DNA of 64,000 nt from Brevibacterium luteolum (GTDB taxonomy: Bacteria > Actinomycetota > Actinomycetes > Actinomycetales > Brevibacteriaceae). The translations under genes and the position numbers were made by a program. Of this stretch, positions 1-8,091 are shown piece by piece. The DNA lies in NCBI RefSeq assembly GCF_013004595.1, contig NZ_JABEMC010000005.1, forward strand, positions 1-64,000, in the 5' to 3' direction. Position 1 is the first letter of the stretch; every line of letters starts with the position of its first letter. Below the pieces are notes generated by a model. It did not search any database. It worked only from the letters and a program-made list of their open reading frames with translations, and was not told where the DNA came from.

Positions 1-75
1 GCAGGCCAGCTTCTCGTTGACCATACGCACAGCACGGTCACGGACTTCTGCAGGGTACTTACTCGGTGCGGGCAT
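1..75 (-). CDS. IS3-family transposase OrfA, N-terminus (partial)
   Basis: Twenty-five codons are visible before the window edge, beginning MPAPSKYPAEVRDRAVRMV. This matches the N-terminus of the helix-turn-helix OrfA subunit of IS3-family transposases, which typically starts with a basic segment of the form KYP-E-R-RAV. OrfA binds the element ends and is fused by frameshifting to the DDE-type OrfB. The ATG at 73-75 follows a good GAGAGGA ribosome site. Family assignment rests on this short stretch only. Confidence 0.75.
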   Translation of the reverse strand, partial: MPAPSKYPAEVRDRAVRMVNEKLAC

Positions 76-127
76 GTTCCTATCCTCTCGGTTAGATCAA
101 ACCCTCCACCAGACCCGGGGCGATCCA
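1..127 (-). mobile_element. IS3-family insertion sequence, left end only
   Basis: The window opens inside a mobile element. On the minus strand the putative terminal inverted repeat begins at position 127 with TGGATCGCCCCGGG, which has the TG...CA boundary usual for IS3 elements. It is followed by a leader with a GAGAGGA ribosome site and the start of a transposase OrfA. The element interrupts a DUF4190 gene whose reading frame runs cleanly up to about 128. The rest of the element, its other end and any target duplication lie outside the window, so the exact boundary is inferred. Confidence 0.7.
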
Positions 128-473
128 GGATGATGCCGACGATGGCGGTCAGGCCGCTGGTGGCCAGGCCGACGAGCGACATGATGAGCGAGAGCAGCGC
201 CAGGGTGTTCTGCGGCGGGGTCTGCACGTAGCCGGGCTGGCCGTATGACTGCGGCGTGCCGTAGCCGGAGCTTCCGTAGGTGTCGCTGCCGTAGCCGGTG
301 CCTGCGTAGGTGTCGCTGCCGTAGCCGGCGCCTGCCGGCTGGTGGGCGTAGGGGTCGCCGGCAGCCGGGCTGCTGTACGGGGTGGGGGCGCCGCTGTAGC
401 CGCCGGCTTCTGGGGATCCGTAGCCGTAGGGATCGCTGCTGCCGGAGCTGTTGGGCTGGTACTGATGCGACAT
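128..473 (-). pseudogene. DUF4190-type membrane protein gene, truncated by IS insertion
   Basis: The ATG at 471-473 opens a protein with a Gly/Tyr/Ser-rich cytosolic N-terminus containing repeats of GYGSDTY, followed by the first hydrophobic segment of a DUF4190 domain (LALLSLIMSLVGLATSGLTA). Its neighbour at 747-1094 continues this domain with GIILGHMAKKQI; here the frame reads GIIL and then runs into the IS end near 127. The second membrane helix is therefore missing and the product, if made, ends in IS-encoded residues. The intact gene would have been a paralogue of the next two genes. Function of the family is unknown. Confidence 0.75.
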
Positions 474-696
474 CGCGCTCTCGCCTGGCCTTCTGTCATC
501 GGGGGTGGGTGGTGCCAGCCAGCCGGTGCACCGGGTGCGTGCGACTGCCTGTACCAGCCACGGTACCCCGCGTGCTGATGGGCCGACAACGCAGATCGGC
601 AGTTGTCACCGAATCGGCACACACCTGTCACGATTCCCTCCTCTGATGCGCTCGGTCTGGATGCCCTGCGCGCCGGCCGGCAGGTGCATGAGCCGC

Positions 697-760
697 GGTC
701 AGCAGGCCGGACGGTCAGCAGGCCAGACGGTCAGCAGCCCAGACGGTCAGTAGCCCAGCG
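697..760. repeat. Tandem repeat, four 16-bp units
   Basis: Four consecutive 16-base units of the form GGTCAGCAGGCCAGAC start at 697, 713, 729 and 745, with a few substitutions between units. The last unit overlaps the stop codon and final residues of the DUF4190 gene at 747. The array lies between two paralogous DUF4190 genes. It could be a slippage-prone minisatellite; no dyad structure suggests a terminator. Confidence 0.85.
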
Positions 761-1094
761 CGAGGCCGCCGAAGAGGACGAAGAGGACGAGAAACCAGAA
801 CACGAAGTTAAGAACAATCAAGCCGACGATGACGTAGCCGACGACCAGACCCCAGGTGGCCAGGTGGACGCCGGTCTCACCGGAGCGCTTGATCTGTTTC
901 TTGGCCATGTGGCCGAGGATGATCCCGCCGATCGCGGTCAGACCGCCAGTGGCCAGGCCGACGATCGACAGGATAAGCGAGAGCAGCGCCAGGTTGTTCT
1001 GCTGCGGGACCTCGGCATAGGGGTAGGCGTAAGACTGCGGTGCGCTGTGACCTGGGCTGCCGTCGGAACTGCGGGGCTGGTACGGGTGCGGCAT
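747..1094 (-). CDS. DUF4190 domain membrane protein
   Basis: A 115-residue protein with a short Pro/Tyr/Ser-rich cytosolic N-terminus (about residues 1-32) and two membrane helices. The hallmark of DUF4190 is visible: a first helix (LALLSLILSIVGLA), a conserved GHMAKKQIKRSGETG loop, and a second helix (GLVVGYVIVGLIVL). The ATG at 1092-1094 is chosen because the domain fits from there and the upstream frame is low-complexity shadow. It is one of three related genes in a row, the first broken by an IS. The biochemical role of DUF4190 proteins is not known. Confidence 0.8.
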   Translation of the reverse strand: MPHPYQPRSSDGSPGHSAPQSYAYPYAEVPQQNNLALLSLILSIVGLATGGLTAIGGIILGHMAKKQIKRSGETGVHLATWGLVVGYVIVGLIVLNFVFWFLVLFVLFGGLALGY

Positions 1095-1240
1095 CGCGGT
1101 CTCGCCTCCTTCTGCCGCTGGGAGCGGGGTGCGGCTGGCCGGCGCGGAGTCCGTGCGCCTGATCTCAGCGTAGCACTGCCTCGCGGTCTGCCGCGGTGAC
1201 AGCCGGGATCGGCCGCTGTCACCGCATCGGCGCACGCCGC

Positions 1241-1546
1241 TTATGAGCCGAGTGCGCTGAGGATGACGGCGATGATGAAGGCGGCCCACCCACCGGTGAT
1301 GATGAGCCCGAGGACGAATCCGGTGATCGCCGTCCCGAGGCCGCGCTGACCGGTCGCCGCGATCTGGATGAAGGCGATGATCCCGGTGATGAGCGCGATG
1401 AACGACGTCAGCCCGAGCGTGACGATCCCGGCGAGCGCCAGCCCCAGGGTCCACTTGGCCATGAGGTTGCGCGGCTCGCCGCGGTACCGCGCTGAGCTGC
1501 CGAAGGCCGGGAGGTCGTCGAAGATGTCGAGGATGTCGAAGATCAT
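1241..1546 (-). CDS. Small DUF4190-like membrane protein
   Basis: A 101-residue protein with an acidic start (MIFDILDIFDDLPAFG), a hydrophilic patch, and two hydrophobic segments separated by QIAATGQRGLGTAIT, which resembles the basic-Gly loop of DUF4190 proteins in position and pattern. The ATG at 1544-1546 follows a GAAGGGAA ribosome site. It is the third member of the run of small membrane proteins here and is divergent from the O-mannosyltransferase gene. No function can be assigned; membership of DUF4190 is likely but weaker than for the preceding gene. Confidence 0.7.
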   Translation of the reverse strand: MIFDILDIFDDLPAFGSSARYRGEPRNLMAKWTLGLALAGIVTLGLTSFIALITGIIAFIQIAATGQRGLGTAITGFVLGLIITGGWAAFIIAVILSALGS

Positions 1547-1712
1547 CGGGGTTCCCTTCCCGTCTCTGGCATGGCCGGGTGCCCTGCCGTCTGCCTCCAC
1601 AGTAGACCGCACCCGAGGCGGTGCTCCCCTTTCCATGTCACCGGCTGGGCACATGTGGTGCCCGCCTGGGCACAGGTCGGCCTGCCACACGAGCCCGCCG
1701 GGCTGACTCGCC

Positions 1713-1718
1713 TACACT
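1713..1718 (+). promoter_or_regulatory. -10 element for a leaderless O-mannosyltransferase mRNA
   Basis: TACACT ends seven bases before the GTG start at 1726 and no Shine-Dalgarno sequence precedes that GTG. This spacing is what a transcript beginning at the start codon would show, as is common in actinobacteria. No convincing -35 box is visible. Confidence 0.5.
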
Positions 1719-1725
1719 GGGCGCT

Positions 1726-3363
1726 GTGAGCCACCCGACGACCACCTCCGCGGCTGCCCCCGGCAGCACCGCGTCTGAGCCTGCCGCTAAGCAGCCCGGC
1801 GCTGCCGCGCGGCTGCGCGACCGGCTGGCCGGCCTCGACCCGCGTGTCTGGACGTGGGGTGTGCCGCTGCTGCTCGGCGTCATCGCAGCGCTCATGCGCT
1901 TCTACCGCCTGGGTTTCCCTGGCCGGCTGATCTTCGATGAGACCTACTACGTCAAGGACGCCTATACGCTCAGCCAGGCCGGCTACGAAAAGGCCTGGCC
2001 CGATGAGCCGAACCCTGAGTTCGAGGCCGGCAATACGAGCATCATGCTCGACGAACCGTCCTATGTCGTCCATCCGCCCTTGGGCAAGTGGATCCTCAGT
2101 CTCGGCATCGACATGTTCGGGGCGGACTCCTCCTTCGGCTGGCGCTTCTCCGCCGCGCTTGTCGGCGCGCTCTCGGTCGCCGTGCTCACCTACTTCGCCA
2201 TCCGCCTCTTCCGCTCGGTGTGGATCGGCGGGCTGGCCGGGCTGCTCATGACCGTCGACGGTGAGCACTTCGTGCATTCGCGCACCGGCCTGCTCGACCT
2301 GTTCCTCATGTTCTTCGTGCTGCTGGCCTTCGGCTTCCTCGTCCTCGACCGGGAGCAGACCAACCGCCGGCTGCGCGACCGCCTCGCCCTCACGCCGCAT
2401 GGCAAACGCGCAGCGGCCCCGGCAGCCGACCCGTGGACCTACGGCCCGGCGCTGGGCTTCCGCGGCTGGCGGCTGGCCGCCGGCGTCGCGCTCGGCTGTG
2501 CGATGGGTGTCAAGTGGTCGGGCCTGTACGCCCTGGCCGTCTTCGGCATCGCCGTCGTCGCCTGGGACATCACCTCCCGCTACCGCGCCGGTGTGCGCCG
2601 CCCGGTCACCGGGATGCTCATCCGCGATTCGGTGCCGGCGTTCCTGCTCATGGTTCCGGTCGCCTTCGTCACCTATGTCGTGACCTGGTCGGGCTGGATC
2701 TTCACCTCCGGCGGCTGGGACCGGCAGTGGGCAGCGGAGAACCCCGGCTGGTGGGACTTCCTGCCCGACTGGATCCCCGGGCTCGCGCACTACCACGCGT
2801 CTGCCTACAAGTTCCATGTCGGGCTCTCCAGCGAGCACACCTATATGTCCAACCCATGGGGCTGGATCGTGCAGTGGCGGCCGACGTCGTTCTACTACGA
2901 GTCCTACGCCGCCGGTGAGCACGGGTGCATGGTCGAGAAGTGCTCGTCTGCGATCACCTCGGTCGGCAACCCGGTCATCTGGGGGGCGGCGCCGGTGGCG
3001 CTCATCGTCCTCATCCTCGCCTGGATCGTCCGCCGCGACTCCCGTGCCGGCTTCATCCTCGCCGGCTTCGCCGCCACCTGGCTGCCGTGGTTCCGCTACC
3101 AGGACCGCACGATCTTCACCTTCTACACCATCGTCATGGTCCCGTTTGTGTGCCTGGCGATCGCCTACTGCCTCGGCCTGCTCTGGGGCGACGCCACGGA
3201 CGCCGCTGAGCGCGGCCAGTCTCTGCTCGCACGCCGGCTGGCTGTCGCCGCGTTCGGGGCGGCGGCGATCCTCGTCTTCGCGTTCTTCTGGCCGGTGTAC
3301 ACCGGTGAGGTCATCCCCTACGACTCGTGGCGCCTGCGGATGTGGAACCCCAGCTGGATCTGA
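1726..3363 (+). CDS. pmt: Dolichyl-phosphate-mannose--protein mannosyltransferase (PMT, GT39)
   Basis: A 545-residue integral membrane enzyme of the GT-C fold. Actinobacterial PMTs move mannose from polyprenyl-phosphate-mannose to Ser/Thr of exported proteins during Sec translocation. The diagnostic acidic pair lies in the first outer loop (FDETYYVKDAY, D71-E72), followed by the VHPPLGKW motif, and the protein has roughly ten or more hydrophobic segments. The length is normal for the family. GTG at 1726 is chosen because a -10 element lies just upstream and earlier in-frame codons give no sensible protein. It stands alone, just before the nonulosonic acid operon. Confidence 0.92.
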   Translation: MSHPTTTSAAAPGSTASEPAAKQPGAAARLRDRLAGLDPRVWTWGVPLLLGVIAALMRFYRLGFPGRLIFDETYYVKDAYTLSQAGYEKAWPDEPNPEFEAGNTSIMLDEPSYVVHPPLGKWILSLGIDMFGADSSFGWRFSAALVGALSVAVLTYFAIRLFRSVWIGGLAGLLMTVDGEHFVHSRTGLLDLFLMFFVLLAFGFLVLDREQTNRRLRDRLALTPHGKRAAAPAADPWTYGPALGFRGWRLAAGVALGCAMGVKWSGLYALAVFGIAVVAWDITSRYRAGVRRPVTGMLIRDSVPAFLLMVPVAFVTYVVTWSGWIFTSGGWDRQWAAENPGWWDFLPDWIPGLAHYHASAYKFHVGLSSEHTYMSNPWGWIVQWRPTSFYYESYAAGEHGCMVEKCSSAITSVGNPVIWGAAPVALIVLILAWIVRRDSRAGFILAGFAATWLPWFRYQDRTIFTFYTIVMVPFVCLAIAYCLGLLWGDATDAAERGQSLLARRLAVAAFGAAAILVFAFFWPVYTGEVIPYDSWRLRMWNPSWI

Positions 3364-3500
3364 TCGGCGCGGCCTGAATCGGCTGGCACACCCGGCCCAC
3401 CCGGAGCGTACTTCCCTTAAGTTGATGCCTCGTTCACCTCCGCGTCACACATGGGTCGCCTCTCAGTCATCCGCGATGGTCATGGTGGTTGCCTGTGACC

Positions 3501-4670
3501 ATGAACAACCAGACCAAGCGCACTGTCGCCATCATTCCCGCTCGCGGCGGGTCGAAGGGCATTCCGCTGAAGAACCTGCAGAAGGTTGCCGGCAAGACCC
3601 TGCTCGCCCGTGCGGTTGAGAGCGCCAGGGCCGCCAGCCGTATCGACACCGTCATCGTCTCCACCGACCATGACGGCATCGCCGAGGAGGCTCGGCGAGC
3701 CGGCGCCGAGGTGGTCCACCGTCCTGCTGACATCTCCGGTGACCAGGCGACCAGTGAGTCGGCCCTGCTCTACACGCTTGAGCAGCTGGCGGACAGCTAC
3801 GACATCACCGCCTTCATCCAGTGCACCTCGCCGTTCATCCACCCGGAGAACCTCGACCACGCTGTGGAGCGCGTGGCTCGCGATCAGGCTGATGTCGTCT
3901 TCTCCGCCGTCGAGGACTTCAGCTTCCTGTGGACGCTCGATGAGAAGGACAATGCCGTAGCTGTCGGCCACGATGCGGCCTTCCGCCCGCGCCGCCAGGA
4001 TCGCGCAGCGCACTACAACGAGACCGGCGCCTTCTACATCATGCGCACCTCGGGGCTTCAGAAGTACAAGCACCGCTTCTTCGGCCGCATCGAGATCGAA
4101 GAGGTGCCCGCCGAACACGCCCGCGAGATCGACTCGATGTCCGATCTGTCGCTGGCCCGCGCTGTGGCCTCCCAGCACGAGGCGATCAACGTCCTCGACG
4201 TCGACGCCCTTGTCACCGACTTCGACGGTGTGCACACCGACGACGCCTGCTACGTCGATGAGAACGGCGAGGAGACCGTCCGCGTCCACCGCGGCGACGG
4301 CCTCGGCATCAGCCGGCTCGTCAAGGCTGGCTTCCCCTTCCTCATCCTGTCGAAGGAGCAGAACCCCGTTGTCTCGCGCCGGGCCGAGAAGCTGCGCGTC
4401 GACATCGCCCAGGGCATCGACAACAAGGCCGAGGTCTTAAGCGAATGGATCACCGACAACGGCCTCGACCCGGCCCGCGTCGCCTATGTCGGCAACGACA
4501 TCAACGACATTGAGGCCTTCAGCGTCGTCGGCTGGCCGATCGCCGTCGCCGACGCCCACCCGCAGGTGCTCGCCGCCGCGCGCTCGATCCTCACCCGCCG
4601 CGGCGGGCAGGGCGCCGTGCGCGAGGTCTGCGACCTCATCGATCCCGAAAAGACCAGATCAGCTGCGTGA
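3501..4670 (+). CDS. neuA: CMP-nonulosonate (acylneuraminate) cytidylyltransferase fused to KdsC-like HAD phosphatase
   Basis: A 389-residue two-domain protein. Residues about 9-225 are a CMP-sialate/CMP-Kdo-type cytidylyltransferase with the CTP-binding signature IPARGGSKGIPLKN (12-25). Residues about 235-385 are an HAD phosphatase of the KdsC type, with DFDGVHTD (nucleophile D240, acid D242), a downstream Ser/Lys segment (LSKEQ) and GNDINDIEA as the metal-binding loop. The first domain activates a nonulosonic acid with CTP; the second would remove phosphate from a 9-phospho precursor. ATG 3501 is preferred, with GTG 3495 and TTG 3489 as alternatives; none has a strong ribosome site. It is followed at 57 bases by neuB. 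The exact sugar (Neu5Ac, Kdn or another) cannot be read from sequence. Confidence 0.88.
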   Translation: MNNQTKRTVAIIPARGGSKGIPLKNLQKVAGKTLLARAVESARAASRIDTVIVSTDHDGIAEEARRAGAEVVHRPADISGDQATSESALLYTLEQLADSYDITAFIQCTSPFIHPENLDHAVERVARDQADVVFSAVEDFSFLWTLDEKDNAVAVGHDAAFRPRRQDRAAHYNETGAFYIMRTSGLQKYKHRFFGRIEIEEVPAEHAREIDSMSDLSLARAVASQHEAINVLDVDALVTDFDGVHTDDACYVDENGEETVRVHRGDGLGISRLVKAGFPFLILSKEQNPVVSRRAEKLRVDIAQGIDNKAEVLSEWITDNGLDPARVAYVGNDINDIEAFSVVGWPIAVADAHPQVLAAARSILTRRGGQGAVREVCDLIDPEKTRSAA

Positions 4671-4727
4671 CATCCACTCACGCCACCCCGTGCAACACCT
4701 CGCACCGAAACGATTGGAGTTCCCAGC

Positions 4728-5645
4728 ATGACTCAGAACGCTGATAACGCAGCACAGCCCTGCCCCTTCCGCCAGACCGCCGCGCCGGTGGCGATCGGCG
4801 AGCACCTCGTCGGCCCCGGCCAGCCGGTGTACGTCATCGGGGAGATCGGCATCAACCACAACGGCGATGTCGAGATCGCCAAGCAGCTCATGGATGTCGC
4901 AGCCGAGGCAGGCGCCCAGGCGGTGAAGTTCCAGAAGCGCAACCCCGATGTCGCCGTGCCGGAGGCACAGAAGTCGAAGATGCGTGAGACTCCGTGGGGC
5001 ACGATGACCTACATCGACTACAAGTACAAGGTCGAGTTCGAGAAGGACGAGTACACCGAGATCGACCGCTACGCCAAGGAGAAGGGCCTGCAGTGGTTCG
5101 CCTCGCCGTGGGACACCGATTCGGTCGATTTCCTGGAGAACGAGTTCGACTCGGTGACCTACAAGGTCGCCTCGGCCTCGCTGACCGACTTCGAACTGCT
5201 CAAGGCGATCGCAGCCACCGGCAAGCCGGTGCTGTGCTCCTCGGGCATGTCCGACTGGAAGATCCTCGATGAGGCCGTTGAGTGCTTCGACCGCGACAAA
5301 CTCGTCCTCATGCACTCGACTTCGACCTACCCGCTGCCGCCGGAGGAGACCAACCTGCTGGCGATCCCGGCGATGGCTGAGCGCTACGGCGTGCCGGTCG
5401 GCTACTCCGGTCATGAGACCGGCCTGCAGATCTCGCTGGCGGCTGTGGCTCTCGGTGCGGTGACCGTCGAGCGCCACATCACCATGGACCGCGCGATGTG
5501 GGGTTCGGACCAGGCCGCCTCGCTCGAACCTCACGGCTTCACCACCCTCGTGCGCGACATCCGCATCCTGGAAGAGGCCATGGGCGACGGCGTCAAGCGG
5601 ATCATGCCCGGCGAAGAGACGAAGATCTCCTCGCTGCGCAAGTGA
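4728..5645 (+). CDS. neuB: Nonulosonic acid (sialic acid/Kdn) synthase, NeuB family, without SAF domain
   Basis: A 305-residue TIM-barrel enzyme that condenses phosphoenolpyruvate with a C6 sugar (ManNAc, mannose or a 6-phosphate) to make a C9 nonulosonic acid. The PEP-binding signature IGEIGINHNGD is at 37-47, and KFQKRNP and SSGMSDW are further barrel motifs. Typical NeuB proteins are near 340-350 residues with a C-terminal SAF/antifreeze-like domain; this one ends naturally at the linker (EETKISSLRK) where that domain would begin. GGAG lies about ten bases before the ATG. No neuC-type 2-epimerase is present nearby, which leaves the substrate open. Confidence 0.88.
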   Translation: MTQNADNAAQPCPFRQTAAPVAIGEHLVGPGQPVYVIGEIGINHNGDVEIAKQLMDVAAEAGAQAVKFQKRNPDVAVPEAQKSKMRETPWGTMTYIDYKYKVEFEKDEYTEIDRYAKEKGLQWFASPWDTDSVDFLENEFDSVTYKVASASLTDFELLKAIAATGKPVLCSSGMSDWKILDEAVECFDRDKLVLMHSTSTYPLPPEETNLLAIPAMAERYGVPVGYSGHETGLQISLAAVALGAVTVERHITMDRAMWGSDQAASLEPHGFTTLVRDIRILEEAMGDGVKRIMPGEETKISSLRK

Positions 5646-5660
5646 TGTCAGACTGCGGTC

Positions 5661-5686
5661 GGGGCAGCCTCACACGAGGCTGCCCC
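5661..5686 (+). terminator. Hairpin after neuB
   Basis: A perfect 10-bp stem (GGGGCAGCCT / AGGCTGCCCC) with a 6-base loop starts 15 bases after the neuB stop. There is no T-tract, as is common for actinobacterial hairpins. It lies before the GT2 gene of the same direction, so it may terminate partly or set relative expression of the two halves of the operon. Confidence 0.6.
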
Positions 5687-5734
5687 GGCCGCGGCATCTG
5701 CGCGCGTCCTCCGTCCGCCACCTGAAAGCAGAGC

Positions 5735-6718
5735 ATGCCCGATCCCACCCTGAGCGTCATCATCCCAGCTCACAATGCTGAGCCGTTCATCGCCGAGACT
5801 CTCCTGTCGCTGCGCTGCCAAGACCTGAGCCACGAGGAATTGGAGATCGTCGTCGTCAACGACGGCTCGGCCGACGCGACTGCCGAGATCGCGAGCGACG
5901 CCTGTCGCAGCGTCAAGCACTTCCAGCTCATCACCAATGAGCAGCCCAGCGGTGTCTCAGCAGCCCGGAACACCGGCCTGCGCGCCGCCGCCGGCGACTA
6001 CGTCACCTTCCTCGATGCTGACGACTGGTTCGCCAACCGGCACCTGCGGGTTCTGCTCGACGCGATCATCCGTCTCGGGGTCGACTTCGTACGCTGCGAC
6101 CAGATCCAGGCGATCGATAAGACCCGCCAGCTGCGCCGTGCCCCGGTCTTCCGCCGCAATGAGGCCCTGCGCACCCACGACTACATCGTCCACGGCTGGA
6201 CGCAGACGATGGTCGACTTTCCCAACACGAACACCGGCGTCTACGCACGCCGTCTCGCCGACAACGGCACCCTGTTCTTCGATGAGTCGCTTTACAGCGC
6301 CGAGGATCGCGAATGGAACTGGCGGCTCATGCTCGAAGCCGATTCCTTCGCCGTCATCGATGCGCCCGGTGCATACTACCGTCGCGGTGTCAGCGACTCT
6401 CTGACCGCGGTCTACAACGAAACGCAGCTGCATTTCATCCCCAGCTGTGCGAAGACGATCGCCCAGACCCGCCGCTATGACAATCCGGCCTTCACCCTCA
6501 AGGCTCTGCACAACCTGTTCGCATTGGCCGACATCCACCTCCAGCGACGCGCTGAGATGCCCCGCAATCTGTATCGCCGGCTCGTCGACGGCGTGGCTGA
6601 GGCGTCAGCGACTGCCACTGCTGATGAACTCGACGAGGTGATCCTCTCCTTCCGGCCTGAGCGCGTGCGCCGGCTGCGCCCGATCATGCGCCGGATGGAA
6701 GCGAAGGGAGAAGCATGA
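5735..6718 (+). CDS. Family 2 glycosyltransferase
   Basis: A 327-residue GT-A enzyme. The N-terminal nucleotide-sugar domain shows SVIIPAHNAE, VVVNDGSADAT and the metal-binding DADDW, in the usual order within the first 100 residues. There are no clear membrane helices, so it acts at the cytosolic face. It is translationally coupled to the next gene (ATGA overlap at 6715-6718), which puts it in the nonulosonate operon, where it probably primes or branches the polymer. Donor and acceptor are not predictable. Confidence 0.85.
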   Translation: MPDPTLSVIIPAHNAEPFIAETLLSLRCQDLSHEELEIVVVNDGSADATAEIASDACRSVKHFQLITNEQPSGVSAARNTGLRAAAGDYVTFLDADDWFANRHLRVLLDAIIRLGVDFVRCDQIQAIDKTRQLRRAPVFRRNEALRTHDYIVHGWTQTMVDFPNTNTGVYARRLADNGTLFFDESLYSAEDREWNWRLMLEADSFAVIDAPGAYYRRGVSDSLTAVYNETQLHFIPSCAKTIAQTRRYDNPAFTLKALHNLFALADIHLQRRAEMPRNLYRRLVDGVAEASATATADELDEVILSFRPERVRRLRPIMRRMEAKGEA

Positions 6719-8091
6719 AACAGGTCTTCGTCGTCTCCTCGTGGCTGCAGCTGCTGAGCATCAGCACGACCATCCGCAATGAGCGCATCGCCTCGGCTGA
6801 GGAGCGCGTGCTCATCGTCAGTGACACCCGCGCTGTCAACGAAGTCGGCGCATCGTTCGCCGAACAGCCGATTTCCGCTCCCCTGCTCGACGTCTTCGAC
6901 CGCGTCATCGACTACAATTCCTGGATCTGGCCGCAGCACCCGTCCCAGTGGTCGCCGCTGGTCAATGAGCAGCCGATGTGGTCGAAGGCCCTCTTACGTG
7001 CATGGGACCTGGCCGACTGCCATGTGCAGCTCTTCATTGAGTCCGTGCAGGGCAACCCGGCTCAGGCCCTCAGCTGCATCTTCACCGACGCCGAGATCTT
7101 CGTCCACTCCGATGGCCTCATGACCTACGGCCCCACCCGCAGCAACCTGCCGCCACAGCTATGGCAGCGCCTGAGCGGTCTGATCTACATGGACCTCGTA
7201 CCCGGCGTCGACCCGCTGCTTCTCTCAGAATTCGCCGGCCTCGACCGAATCGCTCTCGAGCCGGCCGAGCTGCGCACTGAGGTCGAACGCGTCGCCGCTG
7301 CTGTGGACACCTCCGAACTGCGCGTTCACCAGGACGCCTGCATGATCGTCGGCCAGTACCTAGCCGATGTCTCCCTCTTCACCCTGGAACAGGAGACCGA
7401 GCTGTACATGCAGATGATCGACCAGGCGATCTCCTCCGGCCACCGCCACATCTACCTCAAACCGCACCCTTCGGCCTCACAGTCGATCCAGAGCGCGCTG
7501 CAGCATCGCGCTCGCCTCCGCGGTGTGTCCTTCGATGTCGTACCGGCATACCTTCCCGTCGAGCTCGCGGCCCTCGTGCTCACACCCAACTCGATCTACA
7601 GCTGCTTCTCCACCGGGATGGTGACGGCCTGGCGGTTGTTCGGCATACCGGCGCGTGCCTTCGGCACCCGGGACGCCATGGAGGAGTTCCGCCCGTTTGA
7701 GAACTCCAACCGCATCCCGGTCACCATCTGCGACTACCTCTTCACCGACGGGACATCGGACAAGGAGCCCCTGCAGGAGGTCGTCAACGCGGTCAGCTAC
7801 TGCATGCGAGCACAGATCCTGCCGCACCTGCGCGGTTCGACGGCTGACTTTTTGCACCGCAGCCTGCCGCAGTACCGGCACTGCTTCAAGCGCCGCCGGC
7901 TGACGAAGCTGCGACTGCCTGGCAGCTTGCCGCCTCCCAACCGCGCCCAGCAGGTGCGCAGCCTCGGACGCCGAACGGCTCGCAGCGGACTCGAAGCGCT
8001 GCGCAACAGCGGTCAGCTCGCCCAGAGGACCGCTGATCTGCTCAGCAGTCAGGCCAAGCGCATCCGGCAGCGGGCAGGCGAACGGAAGTGA
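6715..8091 (+). CDS. Polysialyltransferase-like glycosyltransferase
   Basis: A 458-residue protein resembling bacterial alpha-2,8-polysialyltransferases and their relatives, GT-B enzymes that use CMP-nonulosonates. The N-terminus has the pattern FVVSSWLQLLS; the region near residues 130-155 carries FVHSDGLMTYG; and a KPHPS motif (about 246-250) is followed by a conserved SxxSCFSTGM element that together form the CMP-sugar site in this family. The C-terminus is very basic (repeated RR, KRRR), consistent with binding to the membrane or an anionic polymer. It overlaps both neighbours by four bases. With neuA and neuB it makes a coherent set for building a nonulosonate polymer. Confidence 0.78.
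   Translation: MKQVFVVSSWLQLLSISTTIRNERIASAEERVLIVSDTRAVNEVGASFAEQPISAPLLDVFDRVIDYNSWIWPQHPSQWSPLVNEQPMWSKALLRAWDLADCHVQLFIESVQGNPAQALSCIFTDAEIFVHSDGLMTYGPTRSNLPPQLWQRLSGLIYMDLVPGVDPLLLSEFAGLDRIALEPAELRTEVERVAAAVDTSELRVHQDACMIVGQYLADVSLFTLEQETELYMQMIDQAISSGHRHIYLKPHPSASQSIQSALQHRARLRGVSFDVVPAYLPVELAALVLTPNSIYSCFSTGMVTAWRLFGIPARAFGTRDAMEEFRPFENSNRIPVTICDYLFTDGTSDKEPLQEVVNAVSYCMRAQILPHLRGSTADFLHRSLPQYRHCFKRRRLTKLRLPGSLPPPNRAQQVRSLGRRTARSGLEALRNSGQLAQRTADLLSSQAKRIRQRAGERK

Noticed and set aside
697-760. Possible CRISPR array at the 16-bp repeats (also 47525-47588).
   Set aside because: The units are directly adjacent without unique spacers and no cas genes are present.
3476-3500. ATG at 3476 or TTG 3489 as the start of the CMP-nonulosonate synthetase.
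   Set aside because: The ATG at 3476 is in another frame; TTG 3489 and GTG 3495 would add only a few residues before the natural KRTVAIIPARGG start and have no better ribosome site than ATG 3501.
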